A DNA stretch of 64,000 nucleotides from Brachymonas wangyanguii (GCF_045055315.1 NZ_CP173677.1:558001-622000), one strand, 5' to 3'; positions 1 through 9,363 are shown, counted from the stretch's first letter. Notes: generated by a model not told the origin, from the letters alone. Made by a program: numbers and translations.

Positions 1-195
1 AACGGCGGCACGCTGGTGATTGGCGGGATTTTCGAGATCAGCGAGCGCGAGGATGTGACCAAGGTGCCACTGCTTGGCGACATCCCGTATCTGGGTGGGC
101 TGTTCCGCTCGCGCAGCCAGGTGACGGAAAAGAAGGAGATGCTGGTCTTCATCACGCCTACAATCGTGGAAAGCCAGCGCCTGGCCCGGCGCTGA
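1..195 (+). CDS. pilQ: Type IV pilus secretin PilQ, C-terminal end (partial)
   Basis: Only the last 64 codons are present; the gene enters from the left edge. The fragment reads as the end of a secretin domain: a GG-x-LVIGGIF strand, then K-VPLLGDIP-LGGLF and a closing E-LVFITP strand. These are the conserved last beta-strands of the outer-membrane ring that type IV pili pass through. The gene directly downstream is aroK, and pilQ-aroK-aroB is a common order in betaproteobacteria, which favours PilQ over a type II secretion GspD. Confidence in the secretin call is high and in PilQ itself fairly high. Confidence 0.88.
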   Translation, partial: NGGTLVIGGIFEISEREDVTKVPLLGDIPYLGGLFRSRSQVTEKKEMLVFITPTIVESQRLARR

Positions 196-214
196 GCAGA
201 CAGGAGACAGCAAG

Positions 215-796
215 GTGATCGTATTGGTAGGCATGCCCGGTTCGGGCAAATCGTCGGCAGGGCGGCAGGTGGCGCGCCGTTTCGGCTTGCCCTTCGTGGA
301 CAGTGACCACGAGATCGAGCAGCAGATCGGCATGAGCATCCGCGAATACTTCGAGACGCAGGGCGAACAGGCCTTCCGTGACCTGGAAACGGCGCTGTTG
401 CGCCGCGTCGCTGAAAGCAGCGAGCAGATCGTGCTCTCGACCGGTGGCGGTGCGCTGCTGCGCGAGGAAAACCGTGACATCTTGCGCCAGCACGGCACCG
501 TGCTCTACCTGCGCGCTTCGCCCGAAGAAATCTACCGCCGCCTGCGCCACGACACCAAGCGCCCGCTGCTGCAGGTGGCCGATCCGCGCCAGAAGCTGCA
601 GGAGCTGTTCCAGGCGCGTGATCCGCTCTACCTGAAAACCGCGCATTACGTGATCGATACCGGCCGTTCCTCGATCCAGATGCTGGTCAGCCATATCGCG
701 ATGCAGCTGGAAATGGCCGGTCTGGTGCCGCAGGGCGAAACGCCGCCCAGGCCACCCAGAGCACCGGGGCCGCAGGGTCGACGCTCACGCGGCTGA
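215..796 (+). CDS. aroK: Shikimate kinase
   Basis: It phosphorylates shikimate with ATP to shikimate-3-phosphate in aromatic amino acid synthesis (cytosol). The 193-residue protein opens directly with the P-loop GMPGSGKSSAGR at about residues 7-18. It then shows the substrate-binding DSDHEIE (about 30), the TGGGA loop (about 76-80) and the lid arginine in KRPLLQ. The GTG start at 215 is chosen because AGGAG lies 8 nt upstream and the fold begins immediately after it. The last 20 or so residues are a Pro/Arg-rich tail beyond the usual 170-175 residue kinase. The gene follows pilQ by 19 nt and precedes aroB, so the two shikimate-pathway genes sit together. Confidence 0.96.
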   Translation: MIVLVGMPGSGKSSAGRQVARRFGLPFVDSDHEIEQQIGMSIREYFETQGEQAFRDLETALLRRVAESSEQIVLSTGGGALLREENRDILRQHGTVLYLRASPEEIYRRLRHDTKRPLLQVADPRQKLQELFQARDPLYLKTAHYVIDTGRSSIQMLVSHIAMQLEMAGLVPQGETPPRPPRAPGPQGRRSRG

Positions 797-858
797 AACC
801 GGGCCGGCAAGCGGGCCTGCAGCCGGTTCGGGTTTTCGACTTGCGCGACAATAGGGGC

Positions 859-2034
859 ATGAACGCCACAGCCCTGACCCGATTCGATATCACCGCTCCC
901 CTGACGCCGTTCGATGCCGTGCCTGCGGCCGGCGAGGAGCGCGTTTCCATTGCGCTAGATACGCGCAGCTACGACATCCATATCGGCAGTGGCTTGCTGG
1001 CAAAGGCGGCCAGCTGGCAGGGCCTGCCGGCCGCGCGTAGTGCCGTGATCGTGACCAACACCACGGTGCAGCCGCTGTATGCCGCGCAGTTGCTGCAGGC
1101 GCTGCAGCCGCTGTACCCGAAGGTGCATGTGGTGGCCTTGCCCGATGGCGAGGAATACAAGACCTGGGAATCGCTGAACCTGATTTTTGATGGCCTGCTG
1201 GGCCAGCAGTGCGACCGCAAGACGGTGCTGTATGCGCTGGGGGGCGGCGTGATCGGTGACATGACCGGTTTTGCCGCGGCCTGCTACATGCGTGGCGTGC
1301 CTTTTGTACAGGTGCCGACCACGCTGCTGGCGCAGGTCGACTCCTCGGTCGGCGGCAAGACTGCCATCAACCACCCGCTGGGCAAGAACATGATCGGCGC
1401 CTTCTACCAGCCGCGCCGCGTGATTTGCGACATGGACACCTTTGCCACGCTGCCGGATCGCGAACTCAGTGCCGGTCTGGCCGAGGTGATCAAGTACGGT
1501 CCGATTGCCGACATGGGCTTTTTTGATTGGCTGGAGCAGCATATCGATGCCTTGCGTGCGCGTGACCCGCAGGCGCTGGCAGTGGCGGTGCGCCGCAGTT
1601 GCCAGATCAAGGCCTGGGTGGTGGGCCAGGACGAGCAGGAAAGCGGCATGCGCGCGATCCTGAACTATGGCCATACCTTTGGTCACGCGATTGAGGCTGG
1701 CCTGGGCTTTGGCACCTGGCTGCACGGCGAGGCAGTGGGTTGCGGCATGGTGATGGCGTCCGAGCTGTCGGCGCGGCTTGGCCTGGTGGATGCGGCTTTC
1801 GTGCAGCGCGTGCGCACGCTGGTGCAGCGCGCCGGCCTGCCGGTGGTGGCACCGCGTCTGGCCGAGGAGGATGCTGCCAACGTCGAGGAATGGCTGCACC
1901 ATATGCGCGTGGACAAGAAGGCCGAGGCCGGCGAGATCCGTTTTGTCGTGATCGCACAGCCGGGCGAGGCGGCGCTGGCCAAGGCGCCGGACAGCCTGGT
2001 GGCCGACGTGATCCACGTCTGCAGCCAGGCCTGA
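859..2034 (+). CDS. aroB: 3-Dehydroquinate synthase
   Basis: NAD-dependent, metal-dependent cyclisation of DAHP to 3-dehydroquinate, second step of the shikimate pathway. The 391-residue protein carries the nucleotide-binding GGGVIGDMTGFAA stretch, the VPTTLLAQVDSSVGGKTAIN active-site segment and the metal-binding HTFGHAIE and LHGE histidines. It is about 30 residues longer than typical AroB because of an N-terminal extension. The ATG at 859 is preferred over an in-frame TTG at 841. A GACAAT hexamer lies at 847-852, six nt before the ATG, and no Shine-Dalgarno sequence is seen, so the mRNA may be leaderless. The stop is one base from the dgt start, so the two are probably co-transcribed. Confidence 0.96.
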   Translation: MNATALTRFDITAPLTPFDAVPAAGEERVSIALDTRSYDIHIGSGLLAKAASWQGLPAARSAVIVTNTTVQPLYAAQLLQALQPLYPKVHVVALPDGEEYKTWESLNLIFDGLLGQQCDRKTVLYALGGGVIGDMTGFAAACYMRGVPFVQVPTTLLAQVDSSVGGKTAINHPLGKNMIGAFYQPRRVICDMDTFATLPDRELSAGLAEVIKYGPIADMGFFDWLEQHIDALRARDPQALAVAVRRSCQIKAWVVGQDEQESGMRAILNYGHTFGHAIEAGLGFGTWLHGEAVGCGMVMASELSARLGLVDAAFVQRVRTLVQRAGLPVVAPRLAEEDAANVEEWLHHMRVDKKAEAGEIRFVVIAQPGEAALAKAPDSLVADVIHVCSQA

Positions 2035-2035
2035 G

Positions 2036-3214
2036 ATGGCGATCTACAGCGCGCCGCTGCCAGGCGTTCCGGACAGCGGCCAGCACAGCCATGCCGCCTG
2101 GGCTGCCTTGCCCTGGCAGTCGCGCGGGCGCCGCCATGCAGAAGCCGATGCGCCAACGCGCGGCGCCTTCCAGCGCGACCGTGACCGCATCGTGCACAGC
2201 TCGGCGTTCCGCCGGCTGGTCTACAAGACGCAGGTGTTCCTGAACCACGAGGGGGATTTGTACCGCACCCGGCTGACGCATTCGCTGGAAGTGGCGCAGC
2301 TCGGTTGCAGCGTGGCGCGTGCGCTGGGGCTGGACGAGGATCTGGTGGAAGCGATTGCGCTGGCGCACGATCTGGGTCACACGCCGTTTGGCCATGCCGG
2401 GCAGGATGCGCTCAACGGCTGCATGCAGCAGCATGGCGGTTTCGAGCACAACCTGCAGAGCCTGCGCGTGGTGGATGTGCTGGAGCAGCGTTATCCGGCG
2501 TTTGACGGCCTGAACCTGTGTTTCGAGACGCGTGAGGGCATCCTCAAGCACTGTTCGGCGCGCAACGCGCGCTGGCTGGAACAGCAGGAGCCGGGCGGTG
2601 TGGGCCAGCGCTTCCTGCTCGGGCAGCAGCCGGGCCTGGAGGCGCAGCTGTGCAATATCGCCGACGAGATTGCCTACAACGCGCACGATATCGATGACGG
2701 CTTGCGCTCCGGCCTGCTGCAGTGGGAGCAGGTGCTGAGCGTGCCGCTGGTGGCGCGCCACCATGCCAGCACGCTGCGTGACTGGCCACAGCTCAGCGGC
2801 CGCCGCGTGATCTACGAAACCATCCGCCGCATGCTGAGCGAGCAGGTCTACGACGTGATCGCTGCCACGCGCGCCGCGCTGGAACAGCACCGGCCGGACA
2901 GCGTGGACGCGGTGCGCCAGTGCCCGCCGCTGGTCGGTTTCAGCGCCACCATGCGCGATGAATCGCTGCAACTCAAGCAGCTGCTGCTGAAGGCGCTCTA
3001 CCGCCATCCGCAGGTGATGCAGACGATGGACGTGGCGCAGCAGGTGGTACGCGAATTGTTTGCCATCTACCTGCAGCAGCCGCAGCAGATGAAACCCGAT
3101 TTCGCCACGCGTGCCGATACCGAGCGCGCCGTGGCCGACTATATTGCCGGCATGACCGACCGCTTCGCCTTGCGTGAGCATGTACGCCTGACTGGCCAGC
3201 AGGTCTTGATGTGA
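2036..3214 (+). CDS. dgt: Deoxyguanosinetriphosphate triphosphohydrolase-like HD protein
   Basis: Predicted dNTP triphosphohydrolase releasing deoxynucleoside and triphosphate, acting in nucleotide-pool control. The 392-residue protein has the dGTPase signature: SSAFRRLVYKTQVF, then the HD-domain metal ligands in RTRLTHSLEVAQ (H) and AIALAHDLGHTPFGH (HD), and a third aspartate in DEIAYNAHDIDDG. These place it in the dGTPase-like type 2 branch. The start ATG lies one base after the aroB stop with no clear ribosome site, implying translational coupling. It ends in a TGATG overlap with the following MFS gene. Family assignment is firm; the substrate is inferred. Confidence 0.93.
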   Translation: MAIYSAPLPGVPDSGQHSHAAWAALPWQSRGRRHAEADAPTRGAFQRDRDRIVHSSAFRRLVYKTQVFLNHEGDLYRTRLTHSLEVAQLGCSVARALGLDEDLVEAIALAHDLGHTPFGHAGQDALNGCMQQHGGFEHNLQSLRVVDVLEQRYPAFDGLNLCFETREGILKHCSARNARWLEQQEPGGVGQRFLLGQQPGLEAQLCNIADEIAYNAHDIDDGLRSGLLQWEQVLSVPLVARHHASTLRDWPQLSGRRVIYETIRRMLSEQVYDVIAATRAALEQHRPDSVDAVRQCPPLVGFSATMRDESLQLKQLLLKALYRHPQVMQTMDVAQQVVRELFAIYLQQPQQMKPDFATRADTERAVADYIAGMTDRFALREHVRLTGQQVLM

Positions 3215-4419
3215 TGGCTCCGGACAAGCAGGGCGGCATGCGCGCCATCTGGGTCGTGCTGGTCACGGGTGTGTGTGCGGCCATGATCATTGGCAAGCTG
3301 CCGCCGGCGGTACCCGCGCTGCAGCAGGAGCTGGGCGTGACGCTGGTGCAGGCCGGCTTTCTGCTGTCACTGGTGCAGGTGGCATCGCTCAGTTTGGGCC
3401 TGTTTCTCGGGCTGGCGAGCGAGCGTATTGGCCTGCGCCGCTCCATGCTGGCTGGCCTGGCGCTGATGAGTCTGGCCAGTTTTGCCGGCGGCTGGGTCGA
3501 GAGCGTGACCGCGCTGCTGGTATTGCGCGCCTTTGAAGGACTCGGCTTCTTGCTGACCTCGCTGTCGGCGCCGGCGGTGCTGCGCCGGCTGGTGCCGCCG
3601 CAGCGGGTGACGCAGGTGATGGGCGTCTGGGGGGCTTATGTGCCGTTTGGCACGGCGCTGGCGATGCTGCTCGGGCCGGCCGTGATCCTGGCAGTCGGCT
3701 GGGCCGGCTGGTGGTGGTTGATTGGCTTGCTGTGCGCGCTCTGCTTGCTGGCCGTGCGACGCTGGGTGCCGGCCGATCCGCCACGCCCGGCAGCGGCCGT
3801 GGCCGGTGGCTGGACCGGCCAGTTGCACCTGACGCTGTCCAGCCGCGGACCCTGGCTGCTGTTCCTGACCTTTTGCGTCTACTCCTCCCAGTGGATGGCG
3901 GTGATCGGCTTTCTGCCGACGATTTATGCGCAGGCCGGCGTGAGCGGCTGGACGCTGGGCCTGCTGATGGCGCTGGTGCCGGCGATGAACATCATCGGCA
4001 ACGTGGTGGCAGGCCAGCGCCTGCACCGCGGCACGGAGCCGGGCACGCTGCTGATCATCGGTTTTGTCGTGATGGCGCTGGGGTCCTGGCTGGCGTTTAC
4101 CGGATTGGAACTGCCGCCGGCGGTGCGCTATGTCGGCATGCTGCTGTTCTCGCTGTTTGGTGGCCTGATTCCGGGCACGCTGTTTGCGCTGGTGCCGCGG
4201 CTGGCGCCGGACAGCAGCCTGATTGCCAGCACCGTGGGCTGGATGTTGCAGGGCTCCTCGCTGGGGCAGTTTGCCGGTCCGCCGGCCGTGGCCTGGCTAT
4301 CGGGCGTGGTCGGCGGCTGGCACTGGACCTGGGCGGCCACCGGCAGTGCCTGCGTGCTGGGCTGCCTGCTGGCGCTGCAATTTGCGCGCCTGCGCACCCC
4401 GCCCGCCGTAGCCCGCTGA
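3214..4419 (+). CDS. MFS transporter (CynX/NimT-like)
   Basis: A 401-residue integral membrane protein of about 12 hydrophobic segments, typical of the major facilitator superfamily. Between TM2 and TM3 it has the loop LGLASERIGLRRSML, matching the MFS motif A pattern. A long hydrophilic stretch near residues 185-205 separates the two halves. The start ATG overlaps the dgt stop (TGATG); a GTG codon 3 nt earlier is an alternative. The substrate cannot be told; members of this branch include cyanate/nitroimidazole-type efflux proteins. Its coupling to dgt may reflect only operon packing. Confidence 0.85.
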   Translation: MAPDKQGGMRAIWVVLVTGVCAAMIIGKLPPAVPALQQELGVTLVQAGFLLSLVQVASLSLGLFLGLASERIGLRRSMLAGLALMSLASFAGGWVESVTALLVLRAFEGLGFLLTSLSAPAVLRRLVPPQRVTQVMGVWGAYVPFGTALAMLLGPAVILAVGWAGWWWLIGLLCALCLLAVRRWVPADPPRPAAAVAGGWTGQLHLTLSSRGPWLLFLTFCVYSSQWMAVIGFLPTIYAQAGVSGWTLGLLMALVPAMNIIGNVVAGQRLHRGTEPGTLLIIGFVVMALGSWLAFTGLELPPAVRYVGMLLFSLFGGLIPGTLFALVPRLAPDSSLIASTVGWMLQGSSLGQFAGPPAVAWLSGVVGGWHWTWAATGSACVLGCLLALQFARLRTPPAVAR

Positions 4420-4444
4420 GACGCTGCGTGGCACAATGGCGCGC

Positions 4445-5110
4445 ATGACTACCGATCTCCAAAATACCGTTGTGGCCGATACCCGCCACTGGCTGGAACA
4501 GGCCGTGATCGGCCTCAACCTGTGCCCGTTTGCCAAGGCGACCTACACCAAGGAACTGGTCCACTATGCGGTGTCCGGTGCGCTGACCGAAGACGAGGCG
4601 CTGCAGGCCGTGCATGACGAGCTGGTGGCGCTGGCCGAACTGCCGATGGACGAGCGCGAGACCACGCTGCTGCTGTTCCCGGCGATGTTTGACGATTTCC
4701 TCTACTTCAACGATTTTGCCGGTGCCGCGGAGGACATCCTGGCCGACCTGGGCCTGGAAGGCGAGCTGCAGATTGCCAGCTTCCACCCGCGCTACCAGTT
4801 TGCCGATACCGAGCCGGACGACATCAGCAATGCCACCAACTGGGCGCCGTACCCGACGCTGCACCTGCTGCGCGAAGCCAGCATCGACCGTGCCGTCGAG
4901 AACTACCCGGATGTGGACGATATCCCCGCCAACAACATCGAGCGCCTCGAGGCCATGGGCCGCAGCGGTTGGGAAAAGCTCGGCATCCAGACCCGCGTCA
5001 GCGGCGATGACTGGGTGCGTGCCTGCCCGGCGCACGGCCAGCGCAAGCAGCCGCCCGGTGACGGTGACCAGCGTGATGACGAGGGTGGCGATGGCGACGG
5101 CGGCGAATAA
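4445..5110 (+). CDS. DUF1415 family protein
   Basis: A 221-residue soluble protein of the DUF1415 family, whose function is not established. Recognisable features are an early LNLCPFAKA motif (about residues 24-32), a central FDDFLYFNDF segment, the SFHPRYQFADTEPDDISNATNWAPYP block, and a Ser/Gly ERLEAMGR-GWEKL segment. The last 25 residues are a low-complexity Gln/Asp/Gly tail that overlaps the next gene. ATG 4445 is chosen over an in-frame ATG at 4436 because a CACAAT hexamer at 4432-4437 overlaps the earlier codon and lies 7 nt before the later one, a leaderless arrangement. Confidence 0.85.
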   Translation: MTTDLQNTVVADTRHWLEQAVIGLNLCPFAKATYTKELVHYAVSGALTEDEALQAVHDELVALAELPMDERETTLLLFPAMFDDFLYFNDFAGAAEDILADLGLEGELQIASFHPRYQFADTEPDDISNATNWAPYPTLHLLREASIDRAVENYPDVDDIPANNIERLEAMGRSGWEKLGIQTRVSGDDWVRACPAHGQRKQPPGDGDQRDDEGGDGDGGE

Positions 5111-6011
5111 GCCGCGCAAGCCGGCACGCGGCCCGTCCAAGGCCGAGCTGATGGCACAGCAGGTGCAGGAAGCGATCCGTCCCGGCCAGTCGGTCGAGTT
5201 GCTGAAGGAGCTGCATATCCTGACGCGCGATGGCGCACTGAACCAGGATTCGCGCCGCAAGCTCAAGCAGGTCTACCACCTGTTCGGCTTTATCGAGAAG
5301 ATCCTGCTGGAGCTGGAAGCTGCTGGCAACAGCGCGATCACGCTGGCCGACCACGGTGCCGGCAAGTCCTACCTGGGCTTCATCATCTACGACCTGTTCT
5401 TCCAGCAGCGCGAGGGCGGCACGATTTACGGCATCGAGACGCGCGAGGAACTGGTGCAGCGCTCGCGTGCGCTGGCGCAGCAGCTCGGTTTTGCGCGCAT
5501 GCGCTTTCTGCCGCTGACGGTGCAGCAGTCGGCCAGCAGCACGGAGCTGCCGGAGCGCATCGACGTGGTGACGGCGCTGCACGCCTGCGATACCGCCACC
5601 GACGATGCGATCGCCTTTGGCCTGCAGAAGCAGGCCGGCCACATGGTGCTGGTGCCATGCTGCCAGGCCGAGACGGCCAGTTTCCTGCGCCAGAACAAGG
5701 CCTTCAACCTGTCGCGCACGCCGCTGGCCGAACTGTGGCGCCACCCGCTGCACACGCGCGAGATGGGCAGCCAGATCACCAACGTGCTGCGCTGCCTGTA
5801 CCTGGAATCGCAGGGTTACAGTGTGACCGTGACCGAGTTGGTGGGCTGGGAACACAGCATGAAGAACGAGCTGATCCTGGCGCAGTACACCGGCCAGAAG
5901 AAGCGCAGCGCGGCCCAGCGCATGCACGCCATGGCCGAGGAGTTTGGCCTGCAGGAGCTGCTGGCGCTGCGCTATCCACTGGTGGCCGATATGGCCGAGC
6001 GCGCCGGGTGA
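5091..6011 (+). CDS. Class I SAM-dependent methyltransferase (Methyltransf_32-like)
   Basis: A 306-residue protein with a SAM-binding motif I variant, LADHGAGKSYLGF (about residues 82-94), followed by an acidic strand end GIETREEL. Further on come the HACDTATDDAI and VLVPCCQAE segments characteristic of the methyltransferase-32 type found in bacteria and in eukaryotic METTL25-like proteins. The substrate is unknown. The first 25 residues are Lys/Ala-rich. ATG 5091 is chosen because GAGG at 5081-5084 gives six-base spacing; an in-frame ATG at 5076 is an alternative. The gene overlaps the end of the DUF1415 gene by 20 nt in another frame, so the pair is likely translated together. Confidence 0.85.
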   Translation: MATAANKPRKPARGPSKAELMAQQVQEAIRPGQSVELLKELHILTRDGALNQDSRRKLKQVYHLFGFIEKILLELEAAGNSAITLADHGAGKSYLGFIIYDLFFQQREGGTIYGIETREELVQRSRALAQQLGFARMRFLPLTVQQSASSTELPERIDVVTALHACDTATDDAIAFGLQKQAGHMVLVPCCQAETASFLRQNKAFNLSRTPLAELWRHPLHTREMGSQITNVLRCLYLESQGYSVTVTELVGWEHSMKNELILAQYTGQKKRSAAQRMHAMAEEFGLQELLALRYPLVADMAERAG

Positions 6012-6113
6012 GGCCGGTCCGGGTTTAGTCCTACAGACGGGCCCGCTGGCAGACTCGACAATGGGTATTGATGTGCAGGCCTCCCGCTTGCGCCAGACCA
6101 TAAGGAGAATGCC

Positions 6114-6386
6114 ATGTCCATGTACCCCACTTCCGGCTACACCATGGAGGACCTGTTCAGCCAGCTCGGCCTGCCCAGCGACGAGCAGGCGATCCGGGAT
6201 TTTGTGCAGAATAACCGTCTGGATGCCAGTTGCGTCAATCTGTGCGATGCACCGTTCTGGAACGAGAGCCAGGCGCGCTTCCTGAAGGAAGAACTGGAGC
6301 GCGATGCCAACTGGGCGGTGGTGGTCGATGACCTGGCCGCACGCCTGCAGGGCGAGCCGCCGGAGGTCTGCCCGGTCTCGAACTGA
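6114..6386 (+). CDS. DUF2789 family protein
   Basis: A 90-residue acidic protein that matches the DUF2789 pattern: an N-terminal MEDLFSQLGLPSDEQAI helix, then L-DAPFWNESQARFLKEELERDANWAVVVDDLAARL. The function of the family is not known. A good Shine-Dalgarno sequence (AAGGAG, 6101-6106) precedes the ATG. A GACAAT hexamer at 6057-6062 could be the -10 of its own promoter. It converges on the P-type ATPase gene, with a shared hairpin between them. Confidence 0.8.
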   Translation: MSMYPTSGYTMEDLFSQLGLPSDEQAIRDFVQNNRLDASCVNLCDAPFWNESQARFLKEELERDANWAVVVDDLAARLQGEPPEVCPVSN

Positions 6387-6394
6387 TCCCGATC

Positions 6395-6418
6395 CTGGGC
6401 TGAGGGAAGTCAGCCCAG
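6395..6418. terminator. Perfect hairpin between convergent genes
   Basis: A 9-bp perfect inverted repeat, CTGGGCTGA / TCAGCCCAG, with a 6-nt loop lies just after the DUF2789 stop and overlaps the last codons of the P-type ATPase on the other strand. There is no T-run on either side, so it is either a weak or Rho-assisted bidirectional terminator or an mRNA 3'-end stabiliser. Confidence 0.5.
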
Positions 6419-9154
6419 CCTGAAACGGCGTGCCAGCCCGCTGGCACGCAATACCCATTTCTCGATTTCCGCCACCACGAACACCAGCAGGCCGGCCGCC
6501 AGCACCTTGAGCCATTCGTACGGGCTCAGACCGGCAGAGCCGAACAGCTCCTGCATCCACGGCAGGTAGGTATAGGCCAGTTGCAGCGGTATGCAGGCCA
6601 GCATGGCGGCCGGTACATACCAGTTGCCGGTCAGTCCCTCGCGCGTCAGCACCGGTTTCAGGATATGCCGGCTGTTGAGCAGGTAGAACACCTCGCAGGC
6701 GACCACGGTATTGACTGCCATGGTGCGTGCTACTTCCAGGCTGGTGCCCGAGCGCAACTCCCACAGGAACAGGCCGAGCGTGGACAGCATGAACAGCAGC
6801 GAGACCAGCAGCAGGCGCCAGATGAAGAAGCCGGACAGCAAGGCTTCATGCGCGCGGCGCGGTGGCCGCTGCATGATGCCGGGCTCGGCCGGCTCGAAGG
6901 CCAGGGCCATGCCAAGCGCACTCGAGGTCACCATATTGATCCACAGCACCTGTGCCGGCGTCAGCGGCAGGGCGAGCTGGAACAGGATCGCGGCAATTAC
7001 TACCAGCGCCTCGCCACCATTGGTCGGCAGCATGAATAGGATGAACTTGCGGATGTTGTCGTAGACGGCGCGGCCTTCGCGCACGGCAGCGGCAATGGTT
7101 GCAAAGTGGTCGTCGGCCAGCACCATGTCGGAGGCGTCCTTGGCGGCTTCGGTGCCTTTCAGGCCCATGGCAACGCCGACATCGGCGCGCTTGAGGGCCG
7201 GCGCATCGTTGACACCGTCGCCGGTCATGGCCACGACCTCGCCGCAGTCCTGCAGCGCCTGCACCAGGCGCAGCTTGTGTTCCGGGCTGGCGCGCGCAAA
7301 GATATCCACTTCCTGCACCACGCGGCGCAGCTCCCGGTCGTCCAGCAGCGCGACCTCGTTGCCGGTGAGCGTGGGCTTGCCGATGCCGATCGCCAGTTGC
7401 GCGCCGATGGCGCGGGCGGTTTCGGCATGGTCGCCGGTGATCATCTTGACGCGGATGCCGGCCTGGTGGCATTGCGCCACGGCGCGGATCGCTTCCTCGC
7501 GCGGCGGATCGATGATGCCGACCAGCGCCAGCATGACGAAGTCGCCATCGGCCAGATCGGCGTGTGCCAGGCGCTCCTGTCGCGGCCGCTGGCGGCGTAC
7601 GGCCAGCGCCAGCAGGCGCAGGCCGTGGGCGGCGGTATCGGTGGCCATGCGGCGCCAGTTGTCCACATCCAGCGGCTCCAGGCCTCCGTCCAGCCGCATC
7701 TGCTGGCCGCACATGTCGAGAATGCGTTCGGGCGCGCCCTTGACGAAGATCCACGGTTCGCCCTGGGCGTCCTCGTGGTAGCTGGCCATGTAGCGGTGTT
7801 CCGATTCAAAGGGGATGGCATCCATGCGCGGCCAGTCGGCGCGTGCGGCCAGCTGCGTGAAGCTGGTCTTGCCGCCCAGTGCCAGCAGTGCGCCCTCGGT
7901 CGGGTCGCCGCTGACCAGCCACTGGCCATCCTCCTGGTGCAGGCTGGCATCATTGCACAGCACGCTGGCGCGTATCGCCAGTTGCAGGGCCGGATAGTCC
8001 GCCGGCTGCACACGCTCGCGGTTCAGCAGCAGCTCGCCGACCGGGGCATAGCCGATGCCGCTGACCTCGATCACCTCGTGGTTGGCGCAGGCCACGCGCT
8101 GCACCGTCATCTCGTTGCGCGTCAGGGTGCCGGTCTTGTCGGAGCAGATCACGCTGACCGCGCCCAGCGCCTCGACCGCCGGCAAGCGGCGCACGATGGC
8201 CTTGCGCCGCGCCATGCGCTGCACGCCGAGCGCCAGCGCCACGGTGATGATGGCTGGCAGGCCTTCGGGAATCGCCGAGGCGGTGAGTGCCACCACCATC
8301 ATGAACATGTCGGCAGCCGGATGGCCGCGCCACAGCGTGCCCATGGCAAAGGTCAGCGCCGAAATCGACAATACGCCGATCGCCAGTGTCTTGCCAAAGC
8401 GGTCGATCTGGCGCAGCAGCGGCGTGGTCTGGGCAGTCATGCTGCCCAGCAGCTGGTTGATGCGGCCCAGTTCGGTCTGGCCAGCGGTGGCGACCACCAT
8501 GCCGGTGGCCTGGCCGTAGAGCACCAGCGTGCCGGCATAGGCCATGCAGAAGCGGTCGCCGAGTGGCGCATCGTGCGCCACCGGATCGATGCCCTTGTCG
8601 ACTGGCAGCGATTCGCCGGTGAGCGCCGCTTCTTCCACGCGCAGCTCGTGCACTGACAGCAGGCGCAGGTCGGCCGGCACCCGGTCGCCGGAGGCCAGTA
8701 GCACCACATCGCCGGGTACCAGCTGGTCGGCATCGAGCTCGCGGTAGCTGCCGTCACGCAACACGATGCAGCGCGGAGACAGCATGTTGCGGATCGCGTC
8801 CAGCGCCTTTTCTGCCTTGCCTTCCTGCAGGTAGCCAATGATGGCGTTGATCAGCACGGCCCCCATCAATACGCCGGTATCGACCCAGTAGCCCAGGCTG
8901 GCGGTGATCACGGCCGATCCCATCATCACGTAGAGCAGGATGTTGTGGAACTGCAGCAGGAAGCGCTGCAGCGCACTGCGCTTTCGGGCGGCGGCAAGGC
9001 GGTTGGGGCCGTACAGCTGCAGGCGCTGATCGGCCTGCTGGCTGTCCAGACCTTGCGTGCTGCTGTCGAGCCGGGTGCCGGTCTGGTCGGTGGAAAGGGT
9101 GTGCCAGTGGGCACGGGGAGCGGGGGAGGGGGCCTGGGAGGGTGTCTCTGTCAT
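6410..9154 (-). CDS. Cation-transporting P-type ATPase (P2-type, CtpF-like)
   Basis: A 914-residue inner-membrane ATPase. In order: an N-terminal cation-ATPase domain with SQQADQRLQLYGPN; two membrane helices; an actuator domain with ALTGESLPVDK; TM4 with the ion-site motif IPEGLP; the phosphorylation loop CSDKTGTLTRNEMT; a nucleotide-binding domain with KGAPERIL; the hinge MTGDGVNDAPALKRADVGVAMG; and C-terminal helices with NGGEALVV and NMVTSSALGMALAFEP. No N-terminal HMA domain is present, so it is not a soft-metal pump. Ca2+, Na+ or K+ are the likely ions, which sequence alone does not settle. ATG 9154 is chosen because the conserved domain follows closely. It is transcribed away from arsR. 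Confidence 0.9.
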   Translation of the reverse strand: MTETPSQAPSPAPRAHWHTLSTDQTGTRLDSSTQGLDSQQADQRLQLYGPNRLAAARKRSALQRFLLQFHNILLYVMMGSAVITASLGYWVDTGVLMGAVLINAIIGYLQEGKAEKALDAIRNMLSPRCIVLRDGSYRELDADQLVPGDVVLLASGDRVPADLRLLSVHELRVEEAALTGESLPVDKGIDPVAHDAPLGDRFCMAYAGTLVLYGQATGMVVATAGQTELGRINQLLGSMTAQTTPLLRQIDRFGKTLAIGVLSISALTFAMGTLWRGHPAADMFMMVVALTASAIPEGLPAIITVALALGVQRMARRKAIVRRLPAVEALGAVSVICSDKTGTLTRNEMTVQRVACANHEVIEVSGIGYAPVGELLLNRERVQPADYPALQLAIRASVLCNDASLHQEDGQWLVSGDPTEGALLALGGKTSFTQLAARADWPRMDAIPFESEHRYMASYHEDAQGEPWIFVKGAPERILDMCGQQMRLDGGLEPLDVDNWRRMATDTAAHGLRLLALAVRRQRPRQERLAHADLADGDFVMLALVGIIDPPREEAIRAVAQCHQAGIRVKMITGDHAETARAIGAQLAIGIGKPTLTGNEVALLDDRELRRVVQEVDIFARASPEHKLRLVQALQDCGEVVAMTGDGVNDAPALKRADVGVAMGLKGTEAAKDASDMVLADDHFATIAAAVREGRAVYDNIRKFILFMLPTNGGEALVVIAAILFQLALPLTPAQVLWINMVTSSALGMALAFEPAEPGIMQRPPRRAHEALLSGFFIWRLLLVSLLFMLSTLGLFLWELRSGTSLEVARTMAVNTVVACEVFYLLNSRHILKPVLTREGLTGNWYVPAAMLACIPLQLAYTYLPWMQELFGSAGLSPYEWLKVLAAGLLVFVVAEIEKWVLRASGLARRFRLG

Positions 9155-9336
9155 GCCGGTGCAGGCTGCGCCGCCCGCAGGCGGGAGTCCGCAGCGGGTG
9201 GGTACAGGTAGGGGGAATGGCCCGCAGGGGGCGAGGGGATCACTGCATTCTAGCCAGACAGGCCGGCGTGTCCTGCCGGTTGGACAGCCAGATGGGGTTG
9301 GCAGGAAATATCCACGTAATCTGACTGCCGCGTGAC

Positions 9337-9363
9337 ATTTGAAGTTTTGTTGTAGAATCAAAT
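9337..9363 (+). promoter_or_regulatory. ArsR-type operator 1 overlapping the arsR -10 box
   Basis: An inverted repeat ATTTGA-N15-TCAAAT lies directly upstream of arsR. It encloses a -10-like TAGAAT (9353-9358) six nt before the arsR ATG. The same arms with the same 15-nt spacing recur upstream of arsC, which supports a real protein-binding site. Binding by the adjacent ArsR is inferred. Confidence 0.7.

Noticed and set aside
6410..9154. A heavy-metal (P1B) pump, because it lies beside the ars genes
   Set aside because: It has IPEGLP in TM4 and no HMA domain or CPC motif, so it is a P2-type cation ATPase.
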